Counted from the stretch's first letter, positions 20,082 through 28,424 are shown. The stretch is 54,721 bases of DNA from Halobacillus fulvus (GCA_004078665.1 SCFO01000011.1:1-54721), one strand, 5' to 3'. Made by a program: numbers and translations. The notes: generated by a model not told the origin, from the sequence alone.

Positions 20082-21139
20082 TTCATTTCCTCCTTCATGG
20101 TCTTCAATTTAAGAAATCGTTCAAGATCCAAATTCAATAAGCGTTTCAACTCCGCCTCACTCTCTGCCTTGAAGAAAATGATGGCAAAGGTTTGATTGTT
20201 CAAATACTCGAGATTCCGATACTCGAACACATGAGTGAATTCTTGCAACAGGCGATCATGATCGATTTCCTCCACAAGGTTTCTACTGATAGGCGAAGGG
20301 ATTTCAGCGCAGAAGAATCCAAAGAGACCAGATTCATTATCTGCTAAAAGCGTCTCCCAATCCGGACTTTTTTCCTTGTAATAATACTCAGGAGCTTCGA
20401 GTCCGTATGCGTAATAACTGACATCTGTTGTTCCAAACCCGGCGAAACGGAGAGGGTTCATTTCAATAGGAACAATCGAATGGCGATTTGATTTTCGTAC
20501 TTCGATGTGGAAAGGGTAGTTCTTCAATTGCAGGATTTCATTCAAGGAAGTCAGATAGTCCATCATTTCTGCATATAATTCTTTTACAATGGCTGAGGAT
20601 GTAAAATACATCCGGTCAGATGTATCGTCCTCATGACGGAATAACCGTTTTAAAATATTCAAAACGACAGGCTTTCCATCCTGATCGTAATAACAATCCA
20701 GCGCGTACTCGTCACCATCAATCCACTGTTCGATGATCACTTGTTCTTGATCAATGACAGACTTTTGATACGTAGACCGTGCAACTAAGAGATCTGAATA
20801 AAGTCCGTTCACGGCTTCTTCCCATTCATCTGCATGTTTCACGATATGAACACCTACGCTTGAATACCCTCGGTTAGGCTTAATCACTAGCGGGAACGAA
20901 AAACAACGAGGATTCAATTGAGATAGTTCATGCAAGGAAACAAGCTTGTGCTCATAGTCCGTATTCATTACAGCAGAAAGGTTCCGAAATTCAGCCTTAT
21001 TCTTTAATAATGTAGATGCCTTGGTGTGGGGATGGAGAGGCAAATCTCTTTCATCATCAGAATAATAGATGGGAATGTTGTTTCGTAATGCCATCTGGAT
21101 CAGTAAAGGCGATACAAGGGAATTGTCTAATAGCAACAT
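20078..21139 (-). CDS. ATP-grasp family protein, function unknown
   Basis: A 353-aa cytosolic ATP-grasp protein. These enzymes join a carboxylate to an amine or thiol using ATP. The ATP-binding lysine region is [37 protein letters not shown] follows, and [16 protein letters not shown] supplies the Mg-binding Glu and Asn. The substrate is not evident; amino-acid or peptide ligases are the nearest type. The start is taken as ATG at 21139, 8 nt after GGAGG. An ATG at 21154 has no ribosome binding site. It is cotranscribed and overlapping with a chemoreceptor, an uncommon pairing. Confidence 0.8.
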   Translation of the reverse strand: MLLLDNSLVSPLLIQMALRNNIPIYYSDDERDLPLHPHTKASTLLKNKAEFRNLSAVMNTDYEHKLVSLHELSQLNPRCFSFPLVIKPNRGYSSVGVHIVKHADEWEEAVNGLYSDLLVARSTYQKSVIDQEQVIIEQWIDGDEYALDCYYDQDGKPVVLNILKRLFRHEDDTSDRMYFTSSAIVKELYAEMMDYLTSLNEILQLKNYPFHIEVRKSNRHSIVPIEMNPLRFAGFGTTDVSYYAYGLEAPEYYYKEKSPDWETLLADNESGLFGFFCAEIPSPISRNLVEEIDHDRLLQEFTHVFEYRNLEYLNNQTFAIIFFKAESEAELKRLLNLDLERFLKLKTMKEEMK

Positions 21140-21289
21140 GAGATTGTCCTCCATAAGTCATTAATTGTCGAATAAAGTCCATCAACTCTTTATATATCGG
21201 TAAGAAATGTTAAGTATATATACTTTTTATGTAAAAATACAATTAATGAGTTACTTTTACATCTTTGATGAGAGGTTCTGTACATAAAA

Positions 21290-21318
21290 TAAACACCCAC
21301 ATAAAAACGTGGATGTCT
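21290..21318 (-). terminator. Terminator of the cstA operon
   Basis: On the minus strand ACATCCAC pairs with GTGGGTGT (one G-T pair), followed by TTTATTTT. Confidence 0.65.
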
Positions 21319-21330
21319 ATCTGTTCACTT

Positions 21331-22263
21331 CTATTTAAAATGACCGGCAAAGGACGCCAGCTTCTTTACATCTGACACATCTTCCTCGTACAAGGGAACA
21401 TGAATAAAAGCTTGTCTTGGAAATTGTTGTTCAATCTCCTGCAAATACTTCTTTTCCTGATGTCTACGCTTTTCAAGAAAAACGCCATCTGCATAGTCTG
21501 GAAGCACCTTATTCACGATAAGCGTATGGACTTGGATCTGGTGTTTGGCAAGTTGATCGATGGCCTGCCTCGTTTCTAAAATCGGCAATCTCTCCGGAAT
21601 CAGCACAAAAATAAAGCCTGTTTCCCCTTCGTCCAGTATCTTTTCTCTCGCCGCCGAAAACTTTTCTTTCCTTCGTTGCAGAATATCGTAAATCGGATCC
21701 TCTACTGGTTCGCCGTCATTCAGCATTTGTGTATAATTTTTATTGATTTTTTTCCGACGTTCGAGCATGCCATCAATCCAGACCCCCATCAGTTCAGGCA
21801 ATGTGAGCAGCCGGATGGTATGACCCGTCGGAGCCGTATCAAACACGATTTTATCGAAGTTCTCCGCTTCCTCCAGAATGATGGAGATCAGCCGGTCAAA
21901 AAGTGCTGCTTCATCCGCTCCAGGTGAAGCACTGGCCATATCGATTTGACGATGGACTTCTTCTACCATTTTTGATTTGACCAGCCCCTGGAGATTTTCT
22001 TTCACTCCATGAATGTAACGCTTAGACTCTCTTTGCGGATCGATTTCTATTCCAAAGAGGTTTTCATTTAGTTTCGTCTTTTCGTGCGTCAACCGTTTAT
22101 GAAAAATGTCCCCAAGATTGTGGGCAGGGTCTGTTGATACGACGAGCGTCTTATACCCCTCTTCAGCAAGAGAAAAAGCGAGAGCAGCCGATGACGTCGA
22201 CTTGCCAACTCCCCCTTTCCCTCCCACAAAAAGAATGTTTTGTTCAATCACACTTGGCTTCAA
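21331..22263 (-). CDS. ArsA/Get3-family ATPase
   Basis: A 310-aa soluble P-loop ATPase of the ArsA/Get3 family. The deviant Walker A FVGGKGGVGKST, switch I STDPAHNLGD and switch II FDTAPTGHTIRLL are intact. No arsenic-related genes are nearby and I see no obvious CxxC arsenite site. It is the last gene of an operon with cstA and a small RCC-ending protein. Its TTG start is preceded by AAAGGAGG at 7 nt and lies 15 bp after the small gene. A role in inserting, loading or energising the CstA complex is inference; classical arsenite export is unlikely. Confidence 0.88.
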   Translation of the reverse strand: MKPSVIEQNILFVGGKGGVGKSTSSAALAFSLAEEGYKTLVVSTDPAHNLGDIFHKRLTHEKTKLNENLFGIEIDPQRESKRYIHGVKENLQGLVKSKMVEEVHRQIDMASASPGADEAALFDRLISIILEEAENFDKIVFDTAPTGHTIRLLTLPELMGVWIDGMLERRKKINKNYTQMLNDGEPVEDPIYDILQRRKEKFSAAREKILDEGETGFIFVLIPERLPILETRQAIDQLAKHQIQVHTLIVNKVLPDYADGVFLEKRRHQEKKYLQEIEQQFPRQAFIHVPLYEEDVSDVKKLASFAGHFK

Positions 22264-22278
22264 ACTTCTTCCTCCTTT

Positions 22279-22542
22279 CTAGCAGCAGCGGATTCCGTCC
22301 AGTGGTGATTTCTCCATTCCCATCCGGAGGTGCCAGTCATGGAATTTCTCGATGATATATGGGTAAAGCTCGAGCGTATAATAGAAGGCTGGATTCGGAA
22401 TACCTAGCAGATCCGAATAAACGAGTAGCAAAAATAAATCGTCTTCATCTCGAAGTTCTCTGGCGACCTCCTGTTTATGTGGCAGGCTTAACATTTCATC
22501 ATACAGCTCGACCAAACGCTTCAGTGAAAGTTTATGCGTCAT
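22279..22542 (-). CDS. Small CstA-associated protein ending in Arg-Cys-Cys (cory-CC-star-like)
   Basis: An 87-aa soluble protein ending DGIRCC at the stop codon. It is helical, with LVELYDEML, DDLFLLLVYSDLLGIPNP and YPYIIEKFHDWHLRMGME. I recall a family named cory-CC-star with this build next to ArsA-type ATPases. E. coli YbdD and YjiX, small partners of CstA-type transporters, also end in RCC but otherwise look different. The start is taken as ATG at 22542, 6 nt after GGAAGGAGG; that ribosome binding site lies inside a longer reading frame opening at 22560. It sits between cstA and the ArsA-like gene. Confidence 0.8.
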   Translation of the reverse strand: MTHKLSLKRLVELYDEMLSLPHKQEVARELRDEDDLFLLLVYSDLLGIPNPAFYYTLELYPYIIEKFHDWHLRMGMEKSPLDGIRCC

Positions 22543-22568
22543 GTGCAGCCTCCTTCCCATTATGTAGA

Positions 22569-22590
22569 AGAGCCGGCCTGAGCCGGCTCT
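22569..22590 (-). other. Intercistronic hairpin between cstA and the RCC-protein gene
   Basis: AGAGCCGGC and GCCGGCTCT form a 9-bp GC-rich stem with a 4-nt loop. It has no T run, so it is more likely an mRNA stability or processing element than a terminator. Confidence 0.6.
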
Positions 22591-22592
22591 CT

Positions 22593-24329
22593 TTATGCAC
22601 TCTTTTGAATCGAATCTTTTTCGTCCTTAATGATGGCAGAAGCGGCGGTCAGCAAAATCCAGAAGGTGAAGACGAGAATGATCGCACCAAAACTGAACAG
22701 CATCCAGTCGCTCTCACTTCCCCACGGGGCCCACTGGTTGAAGACTTGCGTAATCATCGCCCACATCGTCATGAACATAAGGAAGATCATTGGAATGATC
22801 GTCGGCAAATAATTACGCCCCTGACGCTTCAGCCAAATCGATACAAGCAACAGGCTGATGCCTGCCAGCAGCTGATTGGATGTTCCAAATAGTGGCCAAA
22901 GAAGATAGCCACCTGATCCAAAACCTTTAGGCCCTTGAGGAATCAGCGTCAGAGCGGCACTTGATACGACAGCTACTGATGTCGCTACATGCATTTTGGT
23001 AAGCGGTGTGACTTTATACTCTGCTCCGAGTTCTGCAATGATGTAGCGCATGAGACGGACAGACGAATCCAGCGTCGTCGCCGCAAAGCTTACAACGATA
23101 ACCGAAACGATCGTTGATGCGACCATAGCCGGAATCCCTAATCCGGCTGCCAACTGGCCGGCACCTTGAATGAAGACCCCAAGGCCAGCATTGCTTGCCG
23201 CTGCGAATCCGCTGTACGTCGCTGTAAACTCTTCCGCACTCGGGAAGAACGTGACGACAGCAATGATGGCAACAAGTGCCAAAGCTCCTTCTCCAACGGA
23301 CCCAAGGTACCCAACAAAACGGGCATCTGTTTCCTTGTTCAACTGCTTAGAGGAGGTCCCGGAAGATACAAGACCGTGAAAGCCCGAAATGGCTCCGCAG
23401 GCAATCGTGATAAATAGTAGGGGGAACCAGGATGTGTCGGCATTGGCATTCGTTACAGGGGCTGTAATTTCAGGGTTCGTGAAGAGAAGCCCTAAGTAAA
23501 GCAGCCCAAGACCGACGATTAGCTGATGCGAATTGATATAATCACGTGGCTGTAGCAGCTTCCATACAGGCAAAGTCGAAGCGATATAAACATACACCAT
23601 CAGAACGATGATCCAGACAAAGAACGCCATCGAGGTGGCATTCAACCCGAACAAAGTTGTCGCTCCTTCGCCTCCAAAATATTGGACGAGATCGATTTGA
23701 AGCGCTGGAACGTAGCTCGCTACAATCGCAGCCAAATACATGACGGCAAGCGCAACAATGGAAGGTAAGAGCATGCTTCCACTTTTTTTGTAAACGCGAT
23801 ACCCGATCCAAATCGCAAGCGGAATTTGAATAAATACAGACAAGACGCTTGCTGGAAACGAAATAAACAAATTGGCAATCACCCAGGCAAAGACGGCATT
23901 TACCATGAGTACAAGAAGAAGGATGATGAATAAGAATAGAATCTTCGCCTTTTGACCAATCAGTTTGCTTGCCAGTGTCCCGATCGATTGACCCTTGTTC
24001 CGGACAGACAATACAAGAGTTCCAAAATCATGGACTCCGGCGGCAAATACCGTACCGAGAAGCACCCAAACAACAGCCGGCAGCCAGCCCCAGTACACCG
24101 CAATAGCCGGTCCAACAATCGGAGCAGCCCCGGCAACCGAAGTGAAGTGGTGACCCCAGAGCACGAATTTGTTCGTCGGAACAAAATCGACGCCATCCTT
24201 ATACTTGTGCGCGGGCGTCACATAATTCGGATCGAGACGATAAATTTTTTCCGCAATGAACTTAGAATAATACCTGTAACCTAGAAAAAATATCAAACCA
24301 CCAATGACAGCAAGCCAAATACCACTCAC
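22593..24329 (-). CDS. cstA: CstA-family carbon starvation transporter
   Basis: A 578-aa integral membrane protein of the CstA family, which takes up pyruvate or peptides under carbon limitation. It has about 15-16 hydrophobic segments. Signatures include GHHFTSVAGAAPIVGPAIAV, GVHDFGTLVLSVRNKGQSIG and SGFHGLVSSGTSSKQL. The GTG start is preceded by GGGAGG. The promoter carries a near-palindromic cre site, consistent with release from CcpA repression during starvation. It is the first gene of a three-gene operon. Confidence 0.93.
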   Translation of the reverse strand: MSGIWLAVIGGLIFFLGYRYYSKFIAEKIYRLDPNYVTPAHKYKDGVDFVPTNKFVLWGHHFTSVAGAAPIVGPAIAVYWGWLPAVVWVLLGTVFAAGVHDFGTLVLSVRNKGQSIGTLASKLIGQKAKILFLFIILLLVLMVNAVFAWVIANLFISFPASVLSVFIQIPLAIWIGYRVYKKSGSMLLPSIVALAVMYLAAIVASYVPALQIDLVQYFGGEGATTLFGLNATSMAFFVWIIVLMVYVYIASTLPVWKLLQPRDYINSHQLIVGLGLLYLGLLFTNPEITAPVTNANADTSWFPLLFITIACGAISGFHGLVSSGTSSKQLNKETDARFVGYLGSVGEGALALVAIIAVVTFFPSAEEFTATYSGFAAASNAGLGVFIQGAGQLAAGLGIPAMVASTIVSVIVVSFAATTLDSSVRLMRYIIAELGAEYKVTPLTKMHVATSVAVVSSAALTLIPQGPKGFGSGGYLLWPLFGTSNQLLAGISLLLVSIWLKRQGRNYLPTIIPMIFLMFMTMWAMITQVFNQWAPWGSESDWMLFSFGAIILVFTFWILLTAASAIIKDEKDSIQKSA

Positions 24330-24362
24330 AAAAATACCTCCCTTTCGTCCATTCTAAATTTA

Positions 24363-24416
24363 TGTATGCGCTTACATATGGTTCGTATTATACTACATAA
24401 ATTCCCATATCTTCAA
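24363..24416 (-). promoter_or_regulatory. cstA promoter with cre site
   Basis: On the minus strand TTGAAG (24411-24416), an 18-nt spacer and TATAAT (24387-24392) form the promoter. TGTATGCGCTTACA (24363-24376) just downstream matches cre at 13 of 14 positions within a longer palindrome. Confidence 0.65.
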
Positions 24417-24450
24417 TATCATTTACTTATTTATCAAAAAATTCAAAAAT

Positions 24451-24481
24451 TAAAAGCATCCTTTTAAAGAAGGATGCTTTA
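24451..24481 (-). terminator. Terminator of the sortase gene
   Basis: AAAAGCATCCTT and AAGGATGCTTT form a hairpin overlapping the sortase stop codon. Confidence 0.75.
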
Positions 24482-25107
24482 AGCATTTTTCAGTTCTGTA
24501 TAAACGACCAGCCGATCCTGGTGTCCACCTTGTGACCGAATGAAATCTCCCGTACAGGTAATTAAATTTAGCGTTTTCCTTGCCGTATAACCGAATATAT
24601 CATCAACAGGGGCATCATCCTGCGGGAATACTTCTCTTCCCGTTACAACAAACGTGAGCTCTTGTCCTTCTTGTCCGGTCACAATGACCTCATCTCCCAC
24701 TTCTAATTCCTGCAAGTAATAAAAAACGGCTGCGCCTGGACTTCTTCCTACATGTCCTGCGATCACAGAGCTGCCTTTTGCACCCGGCTGCGCCCCTGGC
24801 TCAAACCAGGCAGCATTGAGCGGTTCTTCCGGAACGCCCATTTGCAATTGTTCAAGACCCCAACCTTTTCAATCGGTGCATCGACTTGAATCGCGGGGAT
24901 TTTAATTCTTTCAGGGATCAAGCTTATATCTTCCTCTTTAATGATTGGCTGATTATACGTGCCGCTTTTTTTTGGCAACACTTTTTCCTCCACCGCCTGC
25001 TTTTGACTTCCGTTAGTCTCTGAAGGTTTTGTATTCGTCTCAGCGGATTGACAAGAGGCAAGAATAAGCAACAGAGGGAAAAGTAACAGCACTCCTAAAC
25101 GTATCAT
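24479..25107 (-). pseudogene. Lipoprotein-like sortase, interrupted by one frameshift
   Basis: Together the two reading frames make one sortase of about 210 aa. The first part has the lipobox LILASC and a linker, then PERIKIPAIQVDAPIEKVGVL. After one missing base near 24850 the second frame continues EQLQMGVPEEPLNAAWFEPG. The catalytic triad is all in the second part: His in VIAGHVG, Cys in LNLITCTG, Arg in HQDRLVVYT. As read, the protein stops or misreads before the active site. It may be a sequencing error, a recent mutation or a recoding site. It lies next to a surface protein with an MPDTG sorting signal, its probable substrate. Sortases normally keep an uncleaved N-terminal anchor, so a lipobox is unusual. 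Confidence 0.82.
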
Positions 25108-25169
25108 AGTTGTATGATCTCCTTTATTGTGTAAACCTGGTTGCAGGTTTTCTTTTAGTTGATAGAAAA

Positions 25170-25193
25170 AGGCGCGCTTATCTCAGCGCGCCC
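25170..25193 (-). terminator. Terminator of the MPDTG surface-protein gene
   Basis: GGCGCGCT and AGCGCGCC form the stem, followed on the minus strand by TTTTTC. Confidence 0.8.
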
Positions 25194-25202
25194 TGTGAAT
25201 CA

Positions 25203-26540
25203 TTATTGTTTAGATGCTCTACGAACAAATAGTGTGGTTGTCGCCAATAGAGCAAGAATGGATGCGAAGATCCAGACGTTACTATTGGAATCAGCCATTC
25301 CACCTAGGCCAGTATCTGGCATTTCAGACGGCATGTTGTTTTGGAACTGATCCGGGAACTGGGCTACGAAACCAGAAGATAGAGCTTTAGAAGCGCCGAA
25401 CATGTGAGCATAAGCTGTTCTCAACTGTTCGTATGTTGCCGGATAATCTTCTCCTACATAGCTGTCAAAAGTTCCGACAAGCTGGTTGACGTGCTCTTGA
25501 AGACTTCCAGAAAGCACATCTGCATCAAGACGTCCTTCTGTTGCTGTTTCTAAGAAGTTAGAGAAATCAGCGCGATACTGTGTCAGCATTTGAAGCGCTT
25601 CTTCTTTCTTCGCTTCATCTTCAGCAGCTGTTCCTTCTACATATGTTACGAAGTTTCCAATATGGTCAGACCACATTTGCTTGAATTGCTCTCCTGCTTC
25701 TTCCCCGTACAATCCTGCAATTGCAGCGGACAGATCATCTGTGTTATTAGATAACGCTTGTACAGATGCATCAAAGTCTTCTGAACCATCAATTCCATTT
25801 TGCATCGCCATAGCTGCTAAACCGGCATGCTCACTCAACAGGTGGTTCAAGCTTGAGCGAAGATCAGCAGCTGGTGTTACAGCCTCTGTATTGTTAAACT
25901 CTTCAGGGAATTGTGTAACGATTGCGTTAGAAAGTCCTTTACTTACGCCATACATATGCTTGATTGCTTCACGCTCATATTCATAGGCTTTCTCATAGTC
26001 GCCTGCTACGTAACTGTCAAAAGCTCCAATCAGCTGGTTGACGTGCATTTGCAATCCTTCAGCAAGGGCCCCTGCTTCTAAACGTTCACCTGTAGCCGTT
26101 TCAAGGAATTGAGAAAAGTCTTGGCGATACTGGTTCAGTTCATCCAGTGCCATTTGTTTCTTTTCCTCGTCGCCTTCAGCTGTTCCTGTCACATAGTCTA
26201 CAAAGTATCCAATATGTTCAGACCACATTTGCTTGAATTGTTCTCCAGCTTCTGCACCATATACAGATTCAATCGCTCCTGATAAATCATCTGTGTTTGC
26301 AGAAAGAGCGTTAGCCGATGCTTCAAAATCCGCTGCGCCTTCAGCCCCTTTTCTCATCGTTTCGACTGCAAGATAGGCGTGCTCACTTAAGAGGTTATCA
26401 AGTGTAGAACGGAGCTCTACAGCTTCTGTTTCTACCGTCGGTGCGCTGTGATCATCTGCGCTCACCGTCAATGTAGTTGGGATAAGTAAGGACATACTCA
26501 ACGGTACAGCTAAAAAAGCGTTTCTGACATTTTTCTTCAT
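25203..26540 (-). CDS. Sortase-anchored surface protein with two helical repeats and MPDTG motif
   Basis: A 445-aa secreted wall protein with a signal peptide at about 1-28. Two repeats of about 185 aa follow (about 38-215 and 224-400). Both contain SEHA(Y/G)LA, NTDDLS, GEQFKQMWS(E/D)HIG, HVNQLIG(A/T)FDSYV and HMFG/HMYG. The C-terminal sorting signal is MPDTG at 407-411, then a hydrophobic stretch and RRASKQ. Each repeat is predicted all-helical with regularly spaced His and acidic residues, resembling a four-helix metal or haem-binding bundle, though this is inference. AAAGGAG precedes the ATG. Its promoter matches that of the ECF sigma gene, so it is probably the main regulon member. The ligand is unknown. 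Confidence 0.85.
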   Translation of the reverse strand: MKKNVRNAFLAVPLSMSLLIPTTLTVSADDHSAPTVETEAVELRSTLDNLLSEHAYLAVETMRKGAEGAADFEASANALSANTDDLSGAIESVYGAEAGEQFKQMWSEHIGYFVDYVTGTAEGDEEKKQMALDELNQYRQDFSQFLETATGERLEAGALAEGLQMHVNQLIGAFDSYVAGDYEKAYEYEREAIKHMYGVSKGLSNAIVTQFPEEFNNTEAVTPAADLRSSLNHLLSEHAGLAAMAMQNGIDGSEDFDASVQALSNNTDDLSAAIAGLYGEEAGEQFKQMWSDHIGNFVTYVEGTAAEDEAKKEEALQMLTQYRADFSNFLETATEGRLDADVLSGSLQEHVNQLVGTFDSYVGEDYPATYEQLRTAYAHMFGASKALSSGFVAQFPDQFQNNMPSEMPDTGLGGMADSNSNVWIFASILALLATTTLFVRRASKQ

Positions 26541-26575
26541 GATTTAATCTCTCCTTTGATTTTGTTTATTCACAT

Positions 26576-26606
26576 AGCTATCGGAGCAGAAAATCATTTG
26601 GATCAC
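26576..26606 (-). promoter_or_regulatory. Predicted ECF-sigma promoter of the surface-protein gene
   Basis: On the minus strand the sequence is AAAAGTGATCC, a 16-nt spacer, then CGATAGCT. The same two blocks with the same spacing precede the ECF sigma gene at 28303-28333. The 5' leader would be about 30 nt. Confidence 0.75.
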
Positions 26607-26854
26607 TTTTTTTCAAAAAAACTTATAAAAAAATGCACATCCCTGTCGAAACCCGCGTCACCAAAGGGAAAATCACATATATAAAATGTTCAATTTTTTG
26701 TTGTCCCTGTATGTAAAAAGAAAAGGAGTACGTCATATAAAAAACTCATACAGGAGAATGACTTGCTTTTTTTATGATTAATAATGATCATATTCGATGA
26801 CTGTAGAGCTTTCCTTTCTCCACCTAACATAAAGAAAGTCTATCCCCATTAAAA
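26607..26854. other. Intergenic stretch between anti-sigma and surface-protein genes
   Basis: About 250 bp of AT-rich sequence upstream of the ECF-type promoter. I see no further gene. CCCTGTATG (26705) recurs in inverted form as CATACAGG near 26747. Confidence 0.35.
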
Positions 26855-26885
26855 AAGCCCGAAACCAAATGGCGGTTTCAGGCTT
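26855..26885 (-). terminator. Terminator of the sigma/anti-sigma operon
   Basis: AAGCCCGAAACC (26855-26866) and GGTTTCAGGCTT (26874-26885) form the stem, followed by a T run on the minus strand. Confidence 0.85.
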
Positions 26886-26889
26886 ATGA

Positions 26890-27678
26890 TTATAGACTTG
26901 AACTTAAAATAACTTCACCCTGCGGCGTCTCACTCGTCGCATCTGGTTCAACAGAAATCGCTACGGCATTCCAATCGACATCTTCAGGAAGTTGATCCAT
27001 TGAAAAGGCGACAGCCCCTTCTCCACTTTCATTCGCTACAAATGTACCGGCCCTGTATGGCGTTTCTCCGGTTATTAGCCAAACTTGGTAGACCGATTCA
27101 CCTTGAAGCTGCTCTAGCTGATCCGCCTGAATCGTCAACAGACTTTCTTCATTTTGCCTGATGACAGCGGCTGTAGCATTCGCTTCTGTCGCTTCCCCTT
27201 GAAGCTGGACACGCTGTGAGATCGTATCTGTACTTTCAGAAGGAAGTACTCCTTCATCCACCGTTTCCTGTCCCGGTTCACTGATCACTGCATACAAATT
27301 CCCGAGTAAAGATAGAGCAAGCGCAGCAACTAGTCCTCTCATCAGCCAGCTAGGCTTTGGACGTTTTGATTTTTCCTGTTGATTTGTATGATGTTCACGA
27401 TGGTGAGTGACCGTTTGATCTTCTTTTTGAACAGAAGACTCTGGCTCTGGTGCCGAACTCTCTTCCGCAAATACAGCTCCCAGAACACGATCTTTCATTC
27501 CTTCAGGGGGCTCGACAGGCTCTGAACTGTATGGCAAATCTTCCATCAGTTCACGAAGTTCCTCTACTTCTTCCCGACAGTCTGAACATGTTTCCATATG
27601 CTTCTCGAATTGTTTTCTCTCTATTTCGGTCAATTGACCGTTTATATAATCTAAGACTTTCTCACACTCTTTAGACAT
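26890..27678 (-). CDS. RskA-type membrane anti-sigma factor
   Basis: A 262-aa single-pass membrane protein. The cytoplasmic N-terminus carries a zinc-finger anti-sigma motif (H-x3-C-x2-C in FEKHMETCSDCREEVEEL) that should hold the ECF sigma. An acidic, His-rich linker, one membrane segment (about 110-130) and an extracellular RskA/anti-sigma-K domain follow (YQVWLITGETPYRAGTF, DVDWNAVAISVEP). It overlaps the sigma gene by 8 nt, so the two are translationally coupled. Release probably involves regulated proteolysis. Confidence 0.9.
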   Translation of the reverse strand: MSKECEKVLDYINGQLTEIERKQFEKHMETCSDCREEVEELRELMEDLPYSSEPVEPPEGMKDRVLGAVFAEESSAPEPESSVQKEDQTVTHHREHHTNQQEKSKRPKPSWLMRGLVAALALSLLGNLYAVISEPGQETVDEGVLPSESTDTISQRVQLQGEATEANATAAVIRQNEESLLTIQADQLEQLQGESVYQVWLITGETPYRAGTFVANESGEGAVAFSMDQLPEDVDWNAVAISVEPDATSETPQGEVILSSSL

Positions 27679-28234
27679 CGTGAATCCCCCCTTCCGCTGT
27701 GGTTACATGCTGTTTCAGGTGCTTAAGTGCCAGCCTGAGCCTTCCTTTGACTGTTCCTAAGGGCAGTTGGCATTGCTCGGCAATCTGCCGCTGACTGCAC
27801 CCTTTGAAATAAAACAATTCCACAATCCTTTGTTGTTCATCTGACAGTTGTCTGATGGCTTCTCGTATCGTCTCACTCTTTTCCTTCCATTCGACTATAT
27901 CCTCCGTCGATTCACCCGACTGCTCTGGAACATCGGTTTCTTCTTCCAATGAAAAAGAATCCTGTTTTCGTGCCCGAATCAAATCGATGGCGGTATATCT
28001 TGTTATTGTCACGATCCAAGATGAGAATTTCCCTTTCGTCTCATCATATTTCGCTTTATGAGTCCACAACTTAATAAATACTTCCTGCAATACTTCCTCG
28101 GCTAATGACTGATCAGAACTAAGCTTGATGACGAAGGAATATAATAGTTTTTCATATTTATCATAAAGGGCCTCTAAGGCCTGCTTATCGCCATCGAGCA
28201 TCTTCTGATAATGCTCAAAATCTGAATGCTTCAT
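27671..28234 (-). CDS. ECF-family RNA polymerase sigma factor
   Basis: A 187-aa ECF sigma factor with only regions 2 and 4. Region 2 spans YDKYEKLLYSFVIKL through LAEEVLQEVFIKLWTH and FSSWIVTITRYTAIDLIRARK. Region 4 has LSDEQQRIVELFYFKGCSQRQIAEQCQLPLGTVKGRL. The start is taken as ATG at 28234, 6 nt after GAGGGG; a longer frame opening at 28345 would run through the promoter. The gene is probably autoregulated and also drives the MPDTG surface protein. It is similar in style to SigK/RskA pairs. Confidence 0.92.
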   Translation of the reverse strand: MKHSDFEHYQKMLDGDKQALEALYDKYEKLLYSFVIKLSSDQSLAEEVLQEVFIKLWTHKAKYDETKGKFSSWIVTITRYTAIDLIRARKQDSFSLEEETDVPEQSGESTEDIVEWKEKSETIREAIRQLSDEQQRIVELFYFKGCSQRQIAEQCQLPLGTVKGRLRLALKHLKQHVTTAEGGIHDV

Positions 28235-28302
28235 AACACACCCCTCTACAACATTGTTTAATAATGCCATCATAGCATACCTCTTTCTTAGGGGCTTTGG
28301 TA

Positions 28303-28333
28303 AGCTATCGTAAAATAAAGGAATTCGGATCAC
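28303..28333 (-). promoter_or_regulatory. Predicted autoregulatory ECF-sigma promoter
   Basis: On the minus strand the sequence is AAAAGTGATCC, a 16-nt spacer, then CGATAGCT. It is identical in both blocks and spacing to the surface-protein promoter. Confidence 0.75.
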
Positions 28334-28366
28334 TTTTACAAGCAAACTCCTTCATTCAGACGCAAA

Positions 28367-28401
28367 AAACCCGCCTGAATCACTATGATTCAAGCGGATT
28401 T
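28367..28401 (-). terminator. Terminator of the amino-acid ABC operon
   Basis: AAATCCGCTTGAATCA pairs with TGATTCAGGCGGGTTT on the minus strand. Confidence 0.8.
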
Positions 28402-28424
28402 ATATGGTTGAACGCCATGAACTC

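Noticed and set aside
21331-22263. Arsenite efflux ATPase (arsA)
   Set aside because: No arsB, arsR, arsD or arsC nearby, and the gene sits in the cstA operon.
27671-28345. Longer sigma factor start at 28345
   Set aside because: The extra 37 codons lack sigma-factor character and run through the predicted promoter; ATG 28234 has a good ribosome binding site.
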